A stretch of 64,000 nucleotides of DNA from Nocardia neocaledoniensis (GTDB lineage Bacteria; Actinomycetota; Actinomycetes; Mycobacteriales; Mycobacteriaceae): the NCBI RefSeq assembly GCF_003182135.1, contig NZ_QGTL01000005.1, positions 186,001-250,000 of the forward strand, in the 5' to 3' direction. Below the pieces are notes generated by a model that made no database searches, was not told the DNA's origin, and saw nothing but the letters and a program-made list of their open reading frames with translations. Positions within the stretch are counted from its first letter, which is position 1. Each line of letters begins with the position of its first letter. Shown one piece after another: positions 10,622-19,668 of this stretch. Position numbers and translations under genes: made by a program.

Positions 10622-11376
10622 ACCGACAGCGCCCGTGCGCAGTGCTCGCGGATCAGCTGCGCGACGGCCTCGCCGTTCGCGTCGATGAAGAAGTGGCCGC
10701 CGGGAAACGTTGTCGTGGAGAAGCTTCCGGAGGTGTGCGCGCCCCAGCCCGTGAGCTGGGCGGAACTCACATCCGGATCGCGATCGCCGGCCAGCGCGAC
10801 GAGCGGGCTGTCGACCCGCGCGTCCGGCTCGCACTCGTAGGTCTCGATGGCGCGGTAGTCGTTGCGGACCACAGCCAGGATCAGCTCCCGGAATTCGGGC
10901 TCGGCCAACAGCGCTGCCGGCGTCCCGCCGAACTGCAGCAGGTGATCACACAGCGCTCGATCGCTGAGCTGATGCATGCGCAGCGCGGGGAGCGCCGCCG
11001 AGGGCGCGCGCCGGCCGGAGGCGAACAGAACCCGCGCGCTCACTCCCAGGTCGCGCTCGAGCCGCCTGCACGCCTCGAAGGCGACGACAGAGCCCATGCT
11101 GTGCCCGAACACCGAGAAATCCCCCGCGCTCGCGGCGGCATCCTTCAGATCGGGGAGAAGGCCGTCGACGAGGTCGGGAATGGTGCCCACCAGCGGCTCC
11201 TGCCGCCGGTCCTGGCGCCCCGGATACTGGACGGCGAGGACGTCGTAGTCGGCGCCGAGAGACTTGGCCAGGGGGCCGAAGGAGAGTGCGGAGCCACCGG
11301 CGTGCGGAAAACAGAACACCGTGTGGGCCCCGTCGCGCGGGGTGGGGGACAGGCGACGTAGCCAGCTGTTGCCCAT
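10618..11376 (-). CDS. Type II thioesterase (alpha/beta hydrolase)
   Basis: 252 residues, the usual length of editing thioesterases (RifR/GrsT type) that clear misprimed or stalled acyl groups from PKS or NRPS carrier proteins. It shows the PHAGG motif near residue 25, nucleophile GHSMG (Ser93), Asp near 200 in GDRDPDV and His228 in GGHFF. The ATG at 11376 has AAAGG about 11 nt upstream. A TTG three codons earlier is an alternative but sits too close to that site. It converges on the PKS and lies 42 bp downstream of the methyltransferase on the same strand, so the two probably share a transcript. Its role with the PKS is inferred from position and family. Confidence 0.9.
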   Translation of the reverse strand: MGNSWLRRLSPTPRDGAHTVFCFPHAGGSALSFGPLAKSLGADYDVLAVQYPGRQDRRQEPLVGTIPDLVDGLLPDLKDAAASAGDFSVFGHSMGSVVAFEACRRLERDLGVSARVLFASGRRAPSAALPALRMHQLSDRALCDHLLQFGGTPAALLAEPEFRELILAVVRNDYRAIETYECEPDARVDSPLVALAGDRDPDVSSAQLTGWGAHTSGSFSTTTFPGGHFFIDANGEAVAQLIREHCARALSV

Positions 11377-11418
11377 GGGGCGCAAAGCCTTTCGTTGGAA
11401 GAGAACAGAGCTCGTGAA

Positions 11419-12288
11419 TCAGCGGCTGGCCGCGGCGTGGCTGAGCCGCACCACCGAACTCCACGGCTTCCACGTGCTGCGCAGCGGCTTGCGGGGATCC
11501 GGCTGCGGGAACAGCGTCACCGGCTTCATGAACCAGGGCAGCCGGTGGAACCGGTGCGCGGCCGCGACCAGCACCTCCACGTCGTCGGCGGCCCAGCCCA
11601 GGTCGGCGAAGAAGCGCAGCGGATCGACCGGACCGAAATGCCACGGCGCGTTGGCGAGCAGGTCGGAGGTGGCCTTGTTCATCCGCCGCACCAGCGCCTG
11701 GTTGTTGACATCGAGTGTCCACCAGCCGATTTCGGGGCGAGCCAAGGCGGCGGCCAAGCCGCTGACATTGTCTTCGGTGAGGTAGTAGACCAGGCCCTCG
11801 GTGAGCACGAGCGCGCGCTGCGCCCCGGCGAGCGCTTCGTCGAGAAACGCGTCGCGGGCCGCGGGATCGGCCAGATCCACGGCCGTGCGGGTCAGTGCGC
11901 AGCGGGGCGACTCCCCGGCCAGCAGTTCGTTCTTCTCCGCGACCAAGGCCGGGAGATCGCCTTCCACCCAGGGGAATTCGGCGGGCAGATCCAGCCGGTA
12001 CGGTCGGGTGTCCATGCCGGCGGCCAGGTTGAGCACCCGGTCGCAGCCCTGCTCGACGGACTTCGTGATCAGGTCGTCGATGAGTTTGGTGCGGGTGACC
12101 AGATTCCAGCCGTTGTGCATCAGGCGAGGCGTACCGGCGGCGATGGCGCGGCCCCGCTCGCCGGCGACCCGGTCGGCGAGCGGATCGTGGAAAAGTGCGT
12201 CGGGACGGGCAGATTCGACCGCGCGGAAGGCAGCCACCCAGCGGGCGGTGTCGGAAACGTTCGAAACAAGATCAACGGTCTCGGCCAT
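11419..12288 (-). CDS. SAM-dependent methyltransferase, leucine carboxyl methyltransferase/TIGR00027 type
   Basis: 289 residues. The sequence has the family features: an N-terminal DTARWVAAFRA region, FHDPLADR, the SAM-binding LNLAAGMDTRPYR with nearby WVEGDLP, and LTEGLVYYL. This family is expanded in mycobacteria and Nocardia, and most members have no known substrate. The ATG at 12288 begins the conserved N-terminus; upstream codons in frame look non-coding. No good ribosome binding site is visible. It precedes the type II thioesterase by 42 bp on the same strand, so it may tailor the polyketide, but this is only suggested by context. Confidence 0.85.
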   Translation of the reverse strand: MAETVDLVSNVSDTARWVAAFRAVESARPDALFHDPLADRVAGERGRAIAAGTPRLMHNGWNLVTRTKLIDDLITKSVEQGCDRVLNLAAGMDTRPYRLDLPAEFPWVEGDLPALVAEKNELLAGESPRCALTRTAVDLADPAARDAFLDEALAGAQRALVLTEGLVYYLTEDNVSGLAAALARPEIGWWTLDVNNQALVRRMNKATSDLLANAPWHFGPVDPLRFFADLGWAADDVEVLVAAAHRFHRLPWFMKPVTLFPQPDPRKPLRSTWKPWSSVVRLSHAAASR

Positions 12289-12751
12289 CAGTGCAGTCTC
12301 GCACAGCGTGGGAAACGATGCCCGTCGGTCCGGTTCGGCGCGGTCCGAGTGCGGGCGGGAGACCGGCTGCGTCTCGAAAGCTGCTGTGGCAGAGCCTGTG
12401 CCGACGTGCCGAAAGGAGTCGCCGGTCCTGACGGTGTCCGGCGATCTCGCATGGCTGCGTTTGCTGACGCGGTATCGACGACGACAGCAAACCGGCGGCG
12501 GCGCGGCGCAGCGAGATCGCCTGGCGACCGATCCGGGCCGACGTCGTGCCGTCGAACGATGGTCGCGGCCACCCCTTGTCGGGCTCGGCAAACATTGCCG
12601 GAGGTTTGCGGATATCGAGATTTTCGGAGTGCGGGCAGATCCGGGCGGCGGGTCGGCGCCGAACACGAGACGAGCGGAACAGCTCCGGCCGCGTACGCAC
12701 CCGGAGTCGTCACCGTCCGGACAGCTGGACACCGAAACCTCGAGGATTCCG
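12289..12751. other. 463-bp intergenic region without a convincing gene
   Basis: It separates the divergent methyltransferase and small membrane protein genes. Open frames cross it on both strands, but none has a ribosome binding site or a recognisable protein pattern. It should hold the promoters for both neighbours. Confidence 0.5.
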
Positions 12752-13048
12752 ATGGTCACCGACGCGCACCCCGTCACCGCCGCTACGACCGACGCTCCGT
12801 CCGCGGAACCGCAGGGTGAGGAGCGCGACGAACCCCCACCCTGGACCGCGCCCGCCCTGTTGCTGTCGATCCTGATGCTCGGGGCCGACCTGGTCGCCCT
12901 GATCCCCCTCGGCGAATGGATGACCGACTACGGCATCATCCCCGTCTGCACCGCGTACCTGCTGCACGTGCTGTTCACCATCGCACTGGCGGCGTGGACG
13001 GTGATCCGGCTGCCCGCCCGGTACCTCGACATCGACGTCGCCGACTGA
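12752..13048 (+). CDS. Small two-helix membrane protein, function unknown
   Basis: 98 residues. An acidic, Pro-rich N-terminus (about 1-30) precedes two hydrophobic helices, the first with LLLSILMLGADLVALIPLG and the second around LLHVLFTIALAAWTVI. It ends in a short acidic tail. GAGG lies 6 nt before the ATG. I do not recognise a named family. It is followed after 29 bp by the convergent OsmC-like gene and has no clear operon partner. Confidence 0.7.
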   Translation: MVTDAHPVTAATTDAPSAEPQGEERDEPPPWTAPALLLSILMLGADLVALIPLGEWMTDYGIIPVCTAYLLHVLFTIALAAWTVIRLPARYLDIDVAD

Positions 13049-13077
13049 GCGAGGCCGATCTCGTGCCGGATCCCGGC

Positions 13078-13617
13078 CTACTCGTCACCCGCGGGAGACA
13101 GCTGTTCGGCGCGCACCACGCGGATCACCGGAGCGTGGCGCAGGCTGCGGCCGACGACGCAGTACCGCTCGGTGAGCTCGGCGAGTTTCGTGAAGGCCGC
13201 GGGGTCCACGTCGGTCGAGGTGGTGACGGTGATCGTCACCGTGATCGGCGAGACGCCGACCTCGGCCGTGCGGTCGATGCCGAGGGTGCCGGTGGCGTCG
13301 AAGGACCCGAGCGCCACCACCTCGGCGCCGGTGATCGGCAGCGCCATCGCGGTGGCGACGCTGCGGCAGGTCACGCCGGCGCAGGCCGCCAGCGCCTCGA
13401 GCAACATGTCGCCCGAGCAGGCGGCGGAACCGTCGCCGCCGGTGGCCGGATGCAGACCCGCGCGCACCGGACCGGCGAACGTGCGCACCGTGCAGGTGAT
13501 GCCGGGATCGGCGAAGGAGCCCACCCCGCGCAGCGGCGTGATCGCGGCGGCCGGATCGTCCCGGTAACGCTGCTTCACCGAAGCCTGCTGAGCTCTCAAC
13601 TCCGCCGCAGTGGTCAC
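13078..13617 (-). CDS. OsmC/Ohr family protein
   Basis: About 179 residues. OsmC-family proteins are cytosolic thiol peroxidases or related proteins acting on organic hydroperoxides. The family pattern is visible: a Gly-rich beta-strand region (FAGPVRAGLHPATGG), a first Cys in SAACSGD followed by the helix LLEALAACAGVTC, and a C-terminal RYCVVGRSLRHAP stretch. The GTG at 13617 is the most likely start, but no clear ribosome binding site supports it. The gene stands alone, convergent with the small membrane protein and divergent from the DUF4242 gene. The substrate is unknown. Confidence 0.8.
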   Translation of the reverse strand: MTTAAELRAQQASVKQRYRDDPAAAITPLRGVGSFADPGITCTVRTFAGPVRAGLHPATGGDGSAACSGDMLLEALAACAGVTCRSVATAMALPITGAEVVALGSFDATGTLGIDRTAEVGVSPITVTITVTTSTDVDPAAFTKLAELTERYCVVGRSLRHAPVIRVVRAEQLSPAGDE

Positions 13618-13777
13618 CTCTGCAGCGTAGGCCGCCGCGCGGGTCCCGCACAGTCCCGTGCGCGTCGCCGACCGTTGAACACCGAGGGCACGCCTTGGTA
13701 CCGTGAGATCGAGGTCGGGACCACCGTTCGGGCCGGTGCACCACACGGCCGCCCGAGCACGATCAAAGGGCGTTGCG

Positions 13778-14074
13778 ATGCCGGTATTCATGGTGGAGCG
13801 GCAGTTCGCCGAACAGCTCGAGGTGGCCCCGGAGACCGCCGCGGAGATCAACCGGATCAACGACGAGTTCGGCGTGCGCTGGCTCAGTTCCTTCCTGTCC
13901 CTGGACAAACGCAAGACGTTCTGTCTCTACGAGGCCGACAACGTCGACGCGATCCGCGCCGCCGCGGTCCGGGCCGGCATCCCGGCCGACGCCATCATGG
14001 AACTGTCCGGCACGATCTCGCCGGACGGCGCCTTCGCGCCCGTGTCGGCGGCGGACGGGCTGGCCGCCGGCTAG
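13778..14074 (+). CDS. DUF4242 (SCO4226-like) small protein
   Basis: 98 residues. It matches the DUF4242 pattern: MPVFMVERQF at the start, a central KRKTFCLYEADNVDAIR, and AGIPADAIMEL. The Streptomyces member SCO4226 is a nickel-binding ferredoxin-like dimer, but a metal role here is untested. AAAGGG sits 7 nt before the ATG. The stop codon overlaps the stop of the convergent LuxR-type regulator within the palindrome CTAG (14071-14074), so no terminator separates them. Confidence 0.85.
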   Translation: MPVFMVERQFAEQLEVAPETAAEINRINDEFGVRWLSSFLSLDKRKTFCLYEADNVDAIRAAAVRAGIPADAIMELSGTISPDGAFAPVSAADGLAAG

Positions 14075-16953
14075 AGCAGTCCGTGCTCGGCCGCGAAGAT
14101 CGCGGCCCTGGTGCGATTGGGGGCGGCGGTCTTGATCAGGATGCTGCGCACATGATTGGCGGCGGTGTTGGCGCTGATGAACAAGCGCTCGCCGATCTCG
14201 CGGTTGGACAGCCCGTCGGCGACCAGCCGGAGCACCTCCACCTCACGATCGGTCAGGCCGTTCGGTAGACAGGAGCGCTCCACGCGCGGCGCCGGGTCCG
14301 CGTCCAGCTCCCGCAGGATGCGGCGATGCCCGATCCGCCGTGCCAGCGCGCGGGCCTCGGTGGCCAGGTCGACGGCGGCGGGGCCGGGCCCGGCGTCCGA
14401 GCGGCGGACCCGGTGCCGGTACCAGGCCGCCAAGGTCTCGGCCTGGTGGGTCACCGCGCCCATCCGGCGGTCCATCGCGAGCGCGCGTTCGAAATGCGTG
14501 TCGGCGCTCGGCAGACCGAGCACGGAGTCGAGCTCGGCGACATAGCGATCCGCGCTGCCGAACACCGCGACGCTGGCACCCGCCATCAGATTGGCCCCGG
14601 TGTACTCGGCCACCAGCGGGCGCAGGGTCGCCGCCACCGCGGTGTCGTCGAGCCGGACCGCGGCCTCCGCGGCGAAGGCCAGCACCCCCGCCCATTGCGC
14701 GCCGAACCGGTGATCGCCGAGCCGATCGCACAGGTGGGTCAGCAGCCGCTCGGCGGGCTGCCACATCTGCAGTTCCGTGTACAGGGCCAACAGGCCCGGC
14801 AGCCAGTGCTCGTCGAAGCTCTCCTGCCCGGTGATGAGCGAGCGAATCTGGTCGAGCCCGCCGGTGACCCGCCGGAGCATGAACTGCTGCACCCCCCACG
14901 AGCCCTCGGTGGCGCCGCCGAACTCGTGGGTGAACTGGTCGTCGAGCCAGTCGCTGATCCGCTCGGCGCCCGCGAAGTCACCGACCGCGAACCGGTGCGC
15001 GCAGCGCGAGCATCCGGAGACGTACCGGAAGAACGGCTGCCCCCTGGTCAGCGCCAGTTCGGTCAGATCGCGCTGCGCGCTGGTCCAGGTCGGCTCGTCA
15101 CCGAGCAGGTAGGCGAACACCGCGCGGTGAAAGGCGGCCGGACCCCGGTAGTCGTCGTCGCCGAGGCGCGAGCCGAGTGCGTTGAGCTCGATGGCCCTGG
15201 CCAGCAGCTCGGGTGCCAGGTCGGGGCGGATGCCCTGCCACAGCGTGGTGCACAGGGCGTGCGCGAGCAGCTCGGGATCGCCGAGCGCCCTGGCCCGTGC
15301 CAGCGCGTCGTCCCCGATCCGGCGTGCCCGGGCGGCGTCGCCGGTGAACGACGCCGCCCGCCCCATGCTCGCGTGCGCGCGTACCGACAGTGGATCGTCG
15401 AGGTCGAGCGCCGCGGCCCGCAGCGCCTCGCTCAGCAGGGCCAGCGTGCGCCTGCCGCTCGCCGAGGGCCGCCACGAGGCGTTCTCGTGCCCGATCGCGG
15501 CGGTCAGCCGGACACGCGGGTCGCTGTCGGTGGCGAGTTCCTCGTAGAGCCGACGGGCGGTCGGGAAGTCGCCGCCGTGGAGGTGGCAGCGCGCCGCCGC
15601 CGAGAGGAGCTCCACCCTGGTCGGTCCGTGTCCGGCGTGCGCCTGCGCGGCGCGTTCGTAGAGCGCCGCCGCTTCGCGGTGGGCGATGCCCCGCTCGGCC
15701 TGACGAGCGGCGAGCACGAGGTAGTGGACCGCCTTGTCCGCGTAGCCGAGGGCACGGGCCCGGAAGAAGTGATGCGCCAGCGCCGCCACCCGCGTGGGAT
15801 CGCGCTGTTCGATCGCCAGCGCCACCCGCGCGTGGGCGGCCGCGAGCTCACCCGCCGACATCCGGTCGAGCACGGCCTGGCGCGCCAGCGCGTGCGCGAA
15901 GCGGTACTCGCCGTCCGCGGCGCCGGTGACGAGCAGTCCGGCGCGCACGCCGAAGTCGATGCCCGCCAGGACCGTGGCCGAGTCGCGGCCGTCGGCGAGC
16001 AGTTCGGGGTCGACGGAATCCCCGGCGACCGCGGCCAATTCGATCACCCGCGCGTGCTCGACCTCGAAGGCCGCGAGCCGCCGGGCCAGCGCGTCCTGCA
16101 CCGATCGCGGTGCGGCGCCACCGGATCGCACCGCGTCCAGGCCGCCGCGGGTCGCCAGGTCGTGCCAGTACTCCCGGAGGAAGAACGGATTGCCGCCGGT
16201 GTGATCACGTAGCACCGGCGCCGCCGAGCGCGCCGCCCCTGGCGGCACCCCGGCCGCCCGGACCAGGTACTCGGCCACCTCCTCGGTACTGAGCCCGACC
16301 AGGTCGATCCGAGCGACACCGTCGAGCCGGTGCAGATCGGCGAGGGCGAAGCCGACCGCGTCCGTGCGGTCGGGCGCGGTGGTCCGCAGGGTCGCCAGCA
16401 CGAGCAGCCGCTCGCCGGCCGTGGACTCGACCAGGTGGGTCAGCATCGCCAGCGTCGGCTCCGACGCCCAGTGCAGATCCTCGAGCACCAGCACCAGGGC
16501 GGAGCGCTCGGCGATCGCCAGCAACACCCGCAGGAGGGCGTCGAAGAGGGCGGGCCGGGAGTCCCGGTCGTCCGGAACCGGTTGGGCCGACGGCCAATAC
16601 CGCGACACATCGGGCGTGAGCCGCAGCAGCGGCGCGGCCGCCGCCGGCGCGATCGCGCGCAGCACGTCCGGCGGGGTCTGCTCGATCGCCTGCTCGAGGA
16701 TCGCGACGAAGGGCCGGTAGGGGATGTCGAGATCCTGGCGGCACGCGCCGCCGAGCACCGTGGCGCCGTGCGCGCGCAGTGCGGCGGCCGCCTCGGTCAC
16801 CAACCGGGTCTTGCCGACCCCCGGCTCGCCGCCCACGAACACGACCTGCCGCCGGTCGCCCTCGACCGCGGCCCAGACGGCCTCGAGCCGCGCGACCTCC
16901 GCACGGCGGCCGACGAAGGTCGTGCCGCTGCTCGGCGTCGCCGATGTCGTCAC
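14071..16953 (-). CDS. LuxR-family large ATP-binding regulator (LAL type)
   Basis: 960 residues, the usual size. The N-terminal FVGRRAEV starts an AAA/STAND ATPase with Walker A GEPGVGKT near residues 42-49 and Walker B LVLVLEDLHWA near 150-160. A long helical, TPR-like middle follows. The last 60 residues are a LuxR HTH (LTDREVEVLRLVADGLSNREI). Such proteins activate neighbouring genes after sensing a ligand. The GTG at 16953 was chosen because it directly precedes the conserved FVGRR segment; GTG 16983 is possible. The gene is divergent from the FAD oxidoreductase at 17108, its likely target. Confidence 0.88.
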   Translation of the reverse strand: MTTSATPSSGTTFVGRRAEVARLEAVWAAVEGDRRQVVFVGGEPGVGKTRLVTEAAAALRAHGATVLGGACRQDLDIPYRPFVAILEQAIEQTPPDVLRAIAPAAAAPLLRLTPDVSRYWPSAQPVPDDRDSRPALFDALLRVLLAIAERSALVLVLEDLHWASEPTLAMLTHLVESTAGERLLVLATLRTTAPDRTDAVGFALADLHRLDGVARIDLVGLSTEEVAEYLVRAAGVPPGAARSAAPVLRDHTGGNPFFLREYWHDLATRGGLDAVRSGGAAPRSVQDALARRLAAFEVEHARVIELAAVAGDSVDPELLADGRDSATVLAGIDFGVRAGLLVTGAADGEYRFAHALARQAVLDRMSAGELAAAHARVALAIEQRDPTRVAALAHHFFRARALGYADKAVHYLVLAARQAERGIAHREAAALYERAAQAHAGHGPTRVELLSAAARCHLHGGDFPTARRLYEELATDSDPRVRLTAAIGHENASWRPSASGRRTLALLSEALRAAALDLDDPLSVRAHASMGRAASFTGDAARARRIGDDALARARALGDPELLAHALCTTLWQGIRPDLAPELLARAIELNALGSRLGDDDYRGPAAFHRAVFAYLLGDEPTWTSAQRDLTELALTRGQPFFRYVSGCSRCAHRFAVGDFAGAERISDWLDDQFTHEFGGATEGSWGVQQFMLRRVTGGLDQIRSLITGQESFDEHWLPGLLALYTELQMWQPAERLLTHLCDRLGDHRFGAQWAGVLAFAAEAAVRLDDTAVAATLRPLVAEYTGANLMAGASVAVFGSADRYVAELDSVLGLPSADTHFERALAMDRRMGAVTHQAETLAAWYRHRVRRSDAGPGPAAVDLATEARALARRIGHRRILRELDADPAPRVERSCLPNGLTDREVEVLRLVADGLSNREIGERLFISANTAANHVRSILIKTAAPNRTRAAIFAAEHGLL

Positions 16954-17107
16954 TTCTCGACCATAGCCGGATTCGTCGACCACCGAGATAGTCCGATCTG
17001 ACCCCCTGTCACCTGCGCCGATTCGATCAGAACAGGTCAGGCGCGCGGCGCCGGCGCTCCGTAGCGTCCCAGGTGACGCAGCCAGACGAGGACACCAGGG
17101 AGCAGAG
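16954..17107. promoter_or_regulatory. Divergent promoter region with CTGACC/GGTCAG inverted repeat
   Basis: The 154-bp region between the LuxR-type regulator and the FAD oxidoreductase contains the arms CTGACC (16998-17003) and GGTCAG (17035-17040), a perfect 6-bp inverted repeat 31 nt apart. It is a candidate site for the adjacent regulator; no binding data are implied. Confidence 0.35.
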
Positions 17108-18484
17108 ATGAACGGCACACCGGCACTGACCATGCTCGAAGCGGTCCGCGGGGAGGTGATCACGGCGCGCTCACCCGGCTACGACCAGGCCCGCGCGGTC
17201 TACAACGGGATGATCGACCGCACCCCGCTCGCCGTCGTCGGCGCGGTCGACGTCGCCGACGTGCGCACCGCCGTCGGCGCCGCCAGGGAGAGCGGACTCG
17301 ACCTCGCCGTCCGCGCCGGCGCGCACAGCGTGCCCGGCTTCGGCACCGTCGACGACGGCATCGTTCTGGACCTCGGCGCGATGAAAGGCATCCGCATCGA
17401 TCCCGAGCGACGGATCGCCCGCGTCCAGGGCGGCTGCACCTGGGGCGACTTCGACCACGCCGCGCACACCTTCGGCCTCGCCACCACCGGCGGCATCATC
17501 TCGACCACGGGCGTGACCGGCCTGACCCTCGGCGGCGGCATCGGCTACCTCGCCCGCGCCCACGGGCTCTCCATCGACAACCTCCGTTCCGCCGACGTGG
17601 TCCTGGCCGACGGCACCTTCGTGACCGCGAGCGCGACCGAACACCCCGAACTGTTCTGGGCCCTGCGCGGAGGCGGCGGCAATTTCGGGGTGGTCACCGA
17701 GATGGAGTTCGACCTGCACCCGGTGGACACCATCTACGGCGGACCCCTGTTCTTCGAACTCGACGCCGCCGAAGAGCTGCTGCGGACCTACCGCGACTGG
17801 ATCGCCGCGGCCCCCCGCGCCATGGGCGCCTTCCCTGCCTTCCAGATCGCCCCACCGCTGCCGTTCATCCCCGAGGACCGGGTCGGTGAGCCCTTCCTGC
17901 TCGTCGTCTCGTGCTTCAACGGCAGCGACGAGGAGGGCGAAGCGCTGCTCGCGCAGTTGCGCGCGGTCGCGGCGCCGGTCGCCGAGCACGTCGGCCGGAT
18001 GCCCTACCCGGCCCTGAACAGCGCGTTCGACGGGCTGCTTCCCGCCGGCCTGCAGCACTACTGGAAGGCGGCGTTCCAGCCCGAGCTCACCGACGGCGCC
18101 CTCGCCGCCCATCTCGCGTTCGGTCCCCGGGTCCCCACCGTGCAGTCCACCATGCACCTCTATCCGATCGACGGCGCCGTGCACGACGTCGCGGTGGACG
18201 CCACCGCGTTCGCCTACCGCACCGCGAACTTCGCCCCCGTCATCGCCGGCATGTGGCCGGATCCACTCGACAACGAATCCCACACCAAGTGGGTGCGCGA
18301 CTACTACGCGGCGCTCGAACCGCACACCGCCGACGGCGGCTACATCAACTTCATGGCCGCCGACGACCAGAACCGCATCCGCGCCAACTACGGCCCGAAC
18401 TACGACCGCGTCGCGGCGATCAAGAAGACCTACGACCCCGCCAACCTCTTCCACCTCAACCAGAACATCGTCCCCGCCGGGTAG
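17108..18484 (+). CDS. FAD-binding oxidoreductase with berberine bridge enzyme (BBE) C-terminus
   Basis: 458 residues, cytosolic. A PCMH-type FAD domain spans about 35-210, with RAGAHS carrying His73, the expected covalent FAD attachment site. GLTLGGGIGYLARAHG and ALRGGGGNFGVVTE follow. The BBE tail ends in YDPANLFHLNQNI. The Cys that gives bicovalent flavinylation in some members is not seen in the GIISTTGVTG segment, so attachment is probably through His only. AGGGAG lies 5 nt before the ATG. Members oxidise sugars, alcohols or natural-product intermediates. It faces the LuxR-type regulator, which suggests inducible expression. The substrate cannot be told. Confidence 0.9.
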   Translation: MNGTPALTMLEAVRGEVITARSPGYDQARAVYNGMIDRTPLAVVGAVDVADVRTAVGAARESGLDLAVRAGAHSVPGFGTVDDGIVLDLGAMKGIRIDPERRIARVQGGCTWGDFDHAAHTFGLATTGGIISTTGVTGLTLGGGIGYLARAHGLSIDNLRSADVVLADGTFVTASATEHPELFWALRGGGGNFGVVTEMEFDLHPVDTIYGGPLFFELDAAEELLRTYRDWIAAAPRAMGAFPAFQIAPPLPFIPEDRVGEPFLLVVSCFNGSDEEGEALLAQLRAVAAPVAEHVGRMPYPALNSAFDGLLPAGLQHYWKAAFQPELTDGALAAHLAFGPRVPTVQSTMHLYPIDGAVHDVAVDATAFAYRTANFAPVIAGMWPDPLDNESHTKWVRDYYAALEPHTADGGYINFMAADDQNRIRANYGPNYDRVAAIKKTYDPANLFHLNQNIVPAG

Positions 18485-18612
18485 GCCCCCGTCGGGGAGG
18501 AGGCTGCCGGCGGTTGTCGCCGAAGCCGTCGCCTGCGCGTACCGGCAACCGCGGACGATCACGATCCGGGAGATCGTTGCTCGCGATCACCCGGCAGGAA
18601 GCCTGACAGGGG

Positions 18613-19617
18613 CTAGCGCAGGGGCGTTCTCTGCCGTGACGAGGTCGGGGGGTGCGCGATCGACGGTGTTGGACGGGACGGCGGTGTCGCTCGCGGGGGC
18701 GTGGTCGTCCGGGTCGGGGACGCGGTGGTGGTCGTGGTGGGGAGCGCGGTCGTCGTCGGTGACGGTGTGGTCGTCGTGGGGGTCGGGGACGCGGTCGTTG
18801 TGGTGGGGCGCGCGGTTCTCGTCGGCGGTGTGGTCGTCGTCGGAACCGAGGGAGAGGTCGTCGGCGGCCGGGGTGTCGTGGTCGACCGCGGTGTGGTCGT
18901 CGTGGTGTTCGGTGGCGGAGTCGTCGGGTCGGCGGACGGGACGGTGCTGGTCGACGGGGGCGCCGACGCTGTAACCGTGCTCGGATCGGCGGTCACCGTG
19001 GCTGTCGGTGGCACCGTGACGGACACCGTCGAGGTCGGGCCCGGGGGATCCGGGGCCTGCGCGGTGGGTGGGCTCTGAATCGAAAGGCTCGCCGTGGCAG
19101 AGAAACTCGCGCTGATCGACATGCCCGTGGAGGTCTCCGTGGGGCTCTCCGTCGGGACGGGGGTCGTCTCGTCCGTCGCGGTCGCCGTGTTCGTCGGCTC
19201 GACAGTCGACTGGGACGTTTCGGTGCTCGCCATTTCGCTCGAAGCCGGTGCCTCGGCTGGATCGGTCGCGTCGCCCGGCGACGGGCCCTCGGCGGGAACG
19301 GGTGCCCCGACCGGTGGCGGTTCTTCTCCGGGAGCGGCCACTTCACCCGGCGGGAACTCAGCCCCCGGATCGTCAGCGGGCGCGGTCGGGTCCGCCGCTG
19401 CGGGCTCGACGGGAGCAGTGGGGAATTCGGAATCATGGACGGGGGCGCCGGAGAACGTCTCGGTGCCGTTCGCCCGCGACGGCGGGCTCGTATCCGCCCC
19501 GACCAGGATCGCCAGCCCGATCGCCGTGGTCACCAGGGCGGCGGTGACACCCGCGCGCGACAGCTGTCGCGGGAAACGTCCGGACGCTTGTTCTTCGCTG
19601 TTGTCGACGGTGCGCAT
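18613..19617 (-). CDS. Thr/Pro-rich mucin-like secreted or membrane-anchored protein
   Basis: 334 residues. A single hydrophobic segment near residues 22-41 (GVTAALVTTAIGLAILVGA) is a signal or anchor. Pro/Glu/Ala-rich spacer follows to about 115, then roughly 200 residues are dominated by Thr, Pro and Ser with runs such as TTTTTP. Such tails are typical of O-mannosylated actinobacterial surface proteins. No catalytic domain is visible. GGAG precedes the ATG. Codon bias in the low-complexity part makes the opposite strand look open, but the signal segment and ribosome site support this strand. It lies 51 bp downstream of a MarR gene on the same strand. Confidence 0.7.
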   Translation of the reverse strand: MRTVDNSEEQASGRFPRQLSRAGVTAALVTTAIGLAILVGADTSPPSRANGTETFSGAPVHDSEFPTAPVEPAAADPTAPADDPGAEFPPGEVAAPGEEPPPVGAPVPAEGPSPGDATDPAEAPASSEMASTETSQSTVEPTNTATATDETTPVPTESPTETSTGMSISASFSATASLSIQSPPTAQAPDPPGPTSTVSVTVPPTATVTADPSTVTASAPPSTSTVPSADPTTPPPNTTTTTPRSTTTPRPPTTSPSVPTTTTPPTRTARPTTTTASPTPTTTTPSPTTTALPTTTTTASPTRTTTPPRATPPSRPTPSIAHPPTSSRQRTPLR

Positions 19618-19668
19618 CCAAACTCCTGCTTTCTCCCGGGAATTGTGGCGACCGTGGGCAGGCCGGTC

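Noticed and set aside
12272..12713. Several overlapping open frames in the 12.3-12.7 kb intergenic region
   Set aside because: No ribosome site, no conserved motif, and Arg/Ser-rich shadow-like composition in every frame.
14071..17163. Longer LuxR-type frame starting at 17163
   Set aside because: The extra N-terminus overlaps the divergent promoter and the start of the FAD oxidoreductase gene and shows no conserved sequence.
18561..18577. ACGATC-CGGGA-GATCGT hairpin as terminator after the FAD oxidoreductase
   Set aside because: The 6-bp stem is short, 77 bp past the stop, and similar GATC-rich palindromes occur by chance; left out of the feature list.
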